This document shows, piece after piece, positions 57,198 to 60,000 of a stretch of DNA of 60,000 bases. The position numbers were made by a program, and so were the translations under genes. The first letter of the stretch is position 1, and the number at the start of each line of letters is the position of its first letter. The notes beneath the pieces were generated by a model. The model worked only from the letters and a program-made list of their open reading frames with translations, was not told the DNA's origin and did no database searches. The stretch comes from Polytrichum commune. Lineage: Eukaryota; Streptophyta; Polytrichopsida; Polytrichales; Polytrichaceae. Where the stretch lies: assembly GCA_950295325.1 (NCBI GenBank), contig OX485803.1, positions 64,311,554-64,371,553 on the forward strand. The letters run 5' to 3'.

Positions 57198-57437
57198 GAG
57201 AGGAAATTATTGCACACAAACGTACCTCTCATCCATCCAACCATACAAAAATTGACCCCTTATAGGCTTGTGGCCAAATCTCAAGTGACTTGGATTGGCC
57301 TAATCCGCGGTCTTTGAAGTTGATCCAGTGCCAACTCAATTAAAAATAGTAGCCTCTGAGTTGCATACCATTTCAAGGTTCTTTGTGTTGGATGAATGAA
57401 GGGTACTATGTTCACATGCAATAATTCCCTCTCCCCC
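57198..57437. mobile_element. MITE-like element, family K copy 2
   Basis: Inverted ends AGAGGAAATTATTGC... and ...GCAATAATTCCCTCT, with CCTCTCATCCATCCAAC near the left and GTTGGATGAATGAAGGGTAC near the right, as at 6382-6619. Like copy 1, it sits beside family A. Confidence 0.55.
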
Positions 57438-57890
57438 ATAAGCACTACACCAATTATGGTATTTAATGTCATGTACACTATTGACAAATGGTGTAAATTA
57501 GATGCCCAGAGGCCTAGTAGTATCATGTCCATTAATTGTTGGCATCATCTTATTGTCACACAAAAATAAATGTTTGAAGTGTATAGATACCTATTTAGGG
57601 TATGATATTTAGCATAGCATGTTAGAATGTCTAAGAAGATAGTTTTACATTTTAGTGTGCAAGGGAAGATATTATTGAGCATAGGGTGGGCATACTAATG
57701 CCAAGTGTCATGTGTTTATGTTAAGTACGATCAACTTGTTGACCATTGTGTAACCTAGGCATAGACCTTGTACTATTATTGAGCATACTAATGCTAATAT
57801 ACAGTACTAGTAAGCACAGTATCACCAAGTATCATGAGGTTACACTATCTAATGATGAAGTTATTGACTAGAATAGGCCTCATAATAGGT

Positions 57891-58381
57891 TATGTCCAAT
57901 AACCAACTCGAGTAGGTGGATGACTTGTTGTTCCTATGGCTCATCATCCACTCTCCTCTCAATGTTTATCTAGTCCACAATTGTCCCTCATCCAAGAGCA
58001 TATTAAGGGTTATAAACTTAGGCGTCGTCACAAATTTCATCCATGGAGACACGATTTCATGCATAATCTCCAAAATTCATACACGAGTTATGAATGATCA
58101 ACTATCAACTAGATAACGACGAGAGGAGAGTGGGTGATGAGCCATGGGAGCGACAAGTCATCCACCTCCTAGGAGTTGGTTATTAGTTATAGTGAATCAA
58201 CTCATGGATAGAATTGGAGAATTATGGATGATATATTGCCTCCACAGATGAAAACTTGTGATTAGTTATGATGACGCTTCTACTCTTGGATGAGCAATCA
58301 ACTACAAACGAGTATTAACCCTAGTAGGTAGATGATTGACCACTTGTCATCCACTCTCATATCTCTGGTAATCTAGCCCAC
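57891..58381. repeat. Alternating inverted segments A-C-A'-C'-A
   Basis: Arm A (57891-57976) is repeated inverted at 58107-58190 and again in direct sense at 58312-58381. The segment between (57977-58100) is repeated inverted at 58198-58310. Shared landmarks are AACCAACTC, AGGTGGATGACTTGT, ATGGCTCATCA and CCACTCTCCTCTC for A, and CTCATCCAAGAG, GCGTCRTCA and ATCTCCAA for C. Confidence 0.78.
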
Positions 58382-60000
58382 TTTGCACCCAACATGGTTG
58401 GTGTTTGAATAAGACATGCCTACCTTATGGCCAATGGCTCGAGACATGAAGGATGCAATGAAATGAAATTGAATTTAAAGTCCTAGAAGCCAAAAGGCTT
58501 ATACGGGACTAAAAGTACATCACGACAATGTCAAACTAGCTAATTCCCTAGAGTGGTGGAGTGCGGTAGCCTTCATGAGATAGAGGCTATTATCGTCTTG
58601 ATGGTCCAAATTGATAGGAAGAATTGAGATTCCCTAAAACTACATTCACAATTAGTGATTGAAACTTATATTTAACGGAATTATATAGGAGACACTCCAA
58701 CACAAAGTATGCCTCATTTTCAATCACATTAGAAGAGTGTAATCAACATAATCTATTATCACTCGATCGCCATCCACTTTCAATGGCAAGTGTATGATTT
58801 TGAGGTGCGGTAAGCAACAATGATCTTGCAATGAGTAAAATAAGTCCTTGGAATGGATGGTTTCCCATTTCAAAGCTTCGAAGAAATGGATCAAAAGCAA
58901 AAGAACAGAACCCGGAATTTGTAGATTCTCTCAAACGTTGCCATCTGAAGTGACCTTGGGGAGCTCGGACCATGCCCAACTCCGCCAATCGCCATTTCCC
59001 TTCCAATCTCCCCCTAACCTCACTTACTCACTCACACTTGCATCACCTGCAAGTGAAGCGATCAGCTCCAAAATCATGCCACTGAGCTGCTTCAATCCAG
59101 AAAGACCAACATTTCAGTGTATTCAATCCAGACCTGCAGTTGAGAGAGAATCCTCTGGATTTTCTGTACATAAAGACCTACAATTGAACTTCGGTAATCA
59201 ACTCAACTTAACACTCTGCCCGATCAATCGTTTGTCGGCACCCATCGAGTGTTCCAGTTTCATTAGAGCCCGTACTGGTGAAATCAGTTGCCTACAGATT
59301 TTGTACACATGTGAGCTATCGATAGAGTAAGTAGAGAAGGAGTTGTGATGAGTCCGTGACTCGTAGCTAGGCGGAATTATAAGTACAAATGATGGCGATG
59401 ATCATGAAGAAGGACTTATAGGAGTACATGGTCCTCAAATTCAGTACGAAGTAGTAGGCGTCATGTATGTTGGCTCCTGGATATGCACGGAGCCAATGGT
59501 GCTGTCGATCCGATCATTGTTGCTGGGTACTATGGAGCTTCGATTCGTATAATGTACTGCAAGTAAATTACTCTTCACGTATGTTGATGCATCATGCGCA
59601 GATCAAGCTCTCGGTTGGTGGAATAAATGGGAACACGTGGTTGTATGCAGAATTTGCGAACATGAGGATTGCTAGAGTAAATGAAGAAATTGGTCGGAAC
59701 CTCTAGGCCCGTTTGTACAAACCTTCAAGTGGCAGGACGTGCGAATTCGGAGCATTGCCAATCTTTTAGCTCAAATGTGCAAGTTTACAGTGACCAAGCT
59801 TAAGTGAAGAAATATTGTAGAAATGTGGATTTGCTGAACCGTGCAGTAAATTTGTAAGCAGTTTGGTCTCCGTTGAAAGGACTGTTGCGGGAGGGAGGTC
59901 ATGGTGCCGAAAGCTGACTTCCTCAAACCGATCAAGCCATCATCAGCGCATATATGTAACTGCACCTTGCCTATATATAACCTCCACCTTGCAAGGTTTG
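58382..60000. other. Low-repeat DNA at the window end, no gene recognised
   Basis: 58848-59330 holds a 160-codon open frame on + and 58743-59006 an 87-codon one on -. Neither has a domain I recognise. 58850-59960 is more complex and less AT-rich than typical repeats here, so it may be an edge of a gene continuing past the window, but no exon can be supported. Confidence 0.3.

Noticed and set aside
1-60000. LTR retrotransposon with gag-pol, rRNA, tRNA genes, CRISPR array
   Set aside because: No reverse transcriptase, integrase or protease motifs, no long paired LTRs, and no recognisable structural RNA were seen on either strand.

Overview
This window is nuclear DNA of a land plant. The evidence is two intron-containing, plant-type membrane transporter genes and a dense, layered load of plant-style transposable elements: hAT, PIF/Harbinger (Tourist-like), pogo-like and SINE. 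I cannot name the species. Compact 0.1-1.2 kb introns and unfamiliar repeat families mean I do not tie it to a particular flowering plant. No rRNA, tRNA, organelle insert, CRISPR array or bacterial-style operon was seen.

Only about 46.4-54.6 kb is clearly genic. A WAT1-related (nodulin MtN21/EamA-like) transporter lies on + (46431-49176, seven coding exons, 394 aa). A spinster/UNE2-like major facilitator lies on - (50409-54558, four coding exons, 514 aa). Both reading frames close exactly when spliced at GT-AG sites. The genes converge, and their poly(A)-like signals are about 0.8 kb apart. Both proteins should be multi-pass membrane transporters; nothing in the sequence shows that they work together.

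About 1-44 kb and 56-60 kb are repeat-rich intergenic DNA. Several elements have visible ends and target-site duplications (TSDs). These are a hAT deletion derivative keeping the 3' part of its transposase (21035-22138, 8-bp TSD), a transposase-less relative (36732-37107, 8-bp TSD), five copies of a Tourist-like family with GGGCCACTTCACAC ends and 3-bp TSDs, a pogo-like element with a transposase remnant (25536-26437, TA TSD), two minus-strand SINE copies with 12- and 16-bp TSDs, and a CCCGGG-ended element (2116-2621, 8-bp TSD). Several sit inside one another (19.4-20.6, 22.15-23.33, 32.5-33.4, 36.7-37.4 and 38.6-39.8 kb), so insertion order can be read directly.

Other structure includes a five-copy 186-bp tandem array (8.9-9.85 kb), a 297-bp tandem duplication (41.8-42.4 kb), an alternating inverted arrangement (57.9-58.4 kb), a CT-rich stretch dotted with an AATAGTT-like motif (14.6-16.4 kb), and several unclassified dispersed repeats, two of which lie in introns of the facilitator gene. 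I found no convincing new multi-gene system. The novelty is in the non-autonomous element families and their nesting.
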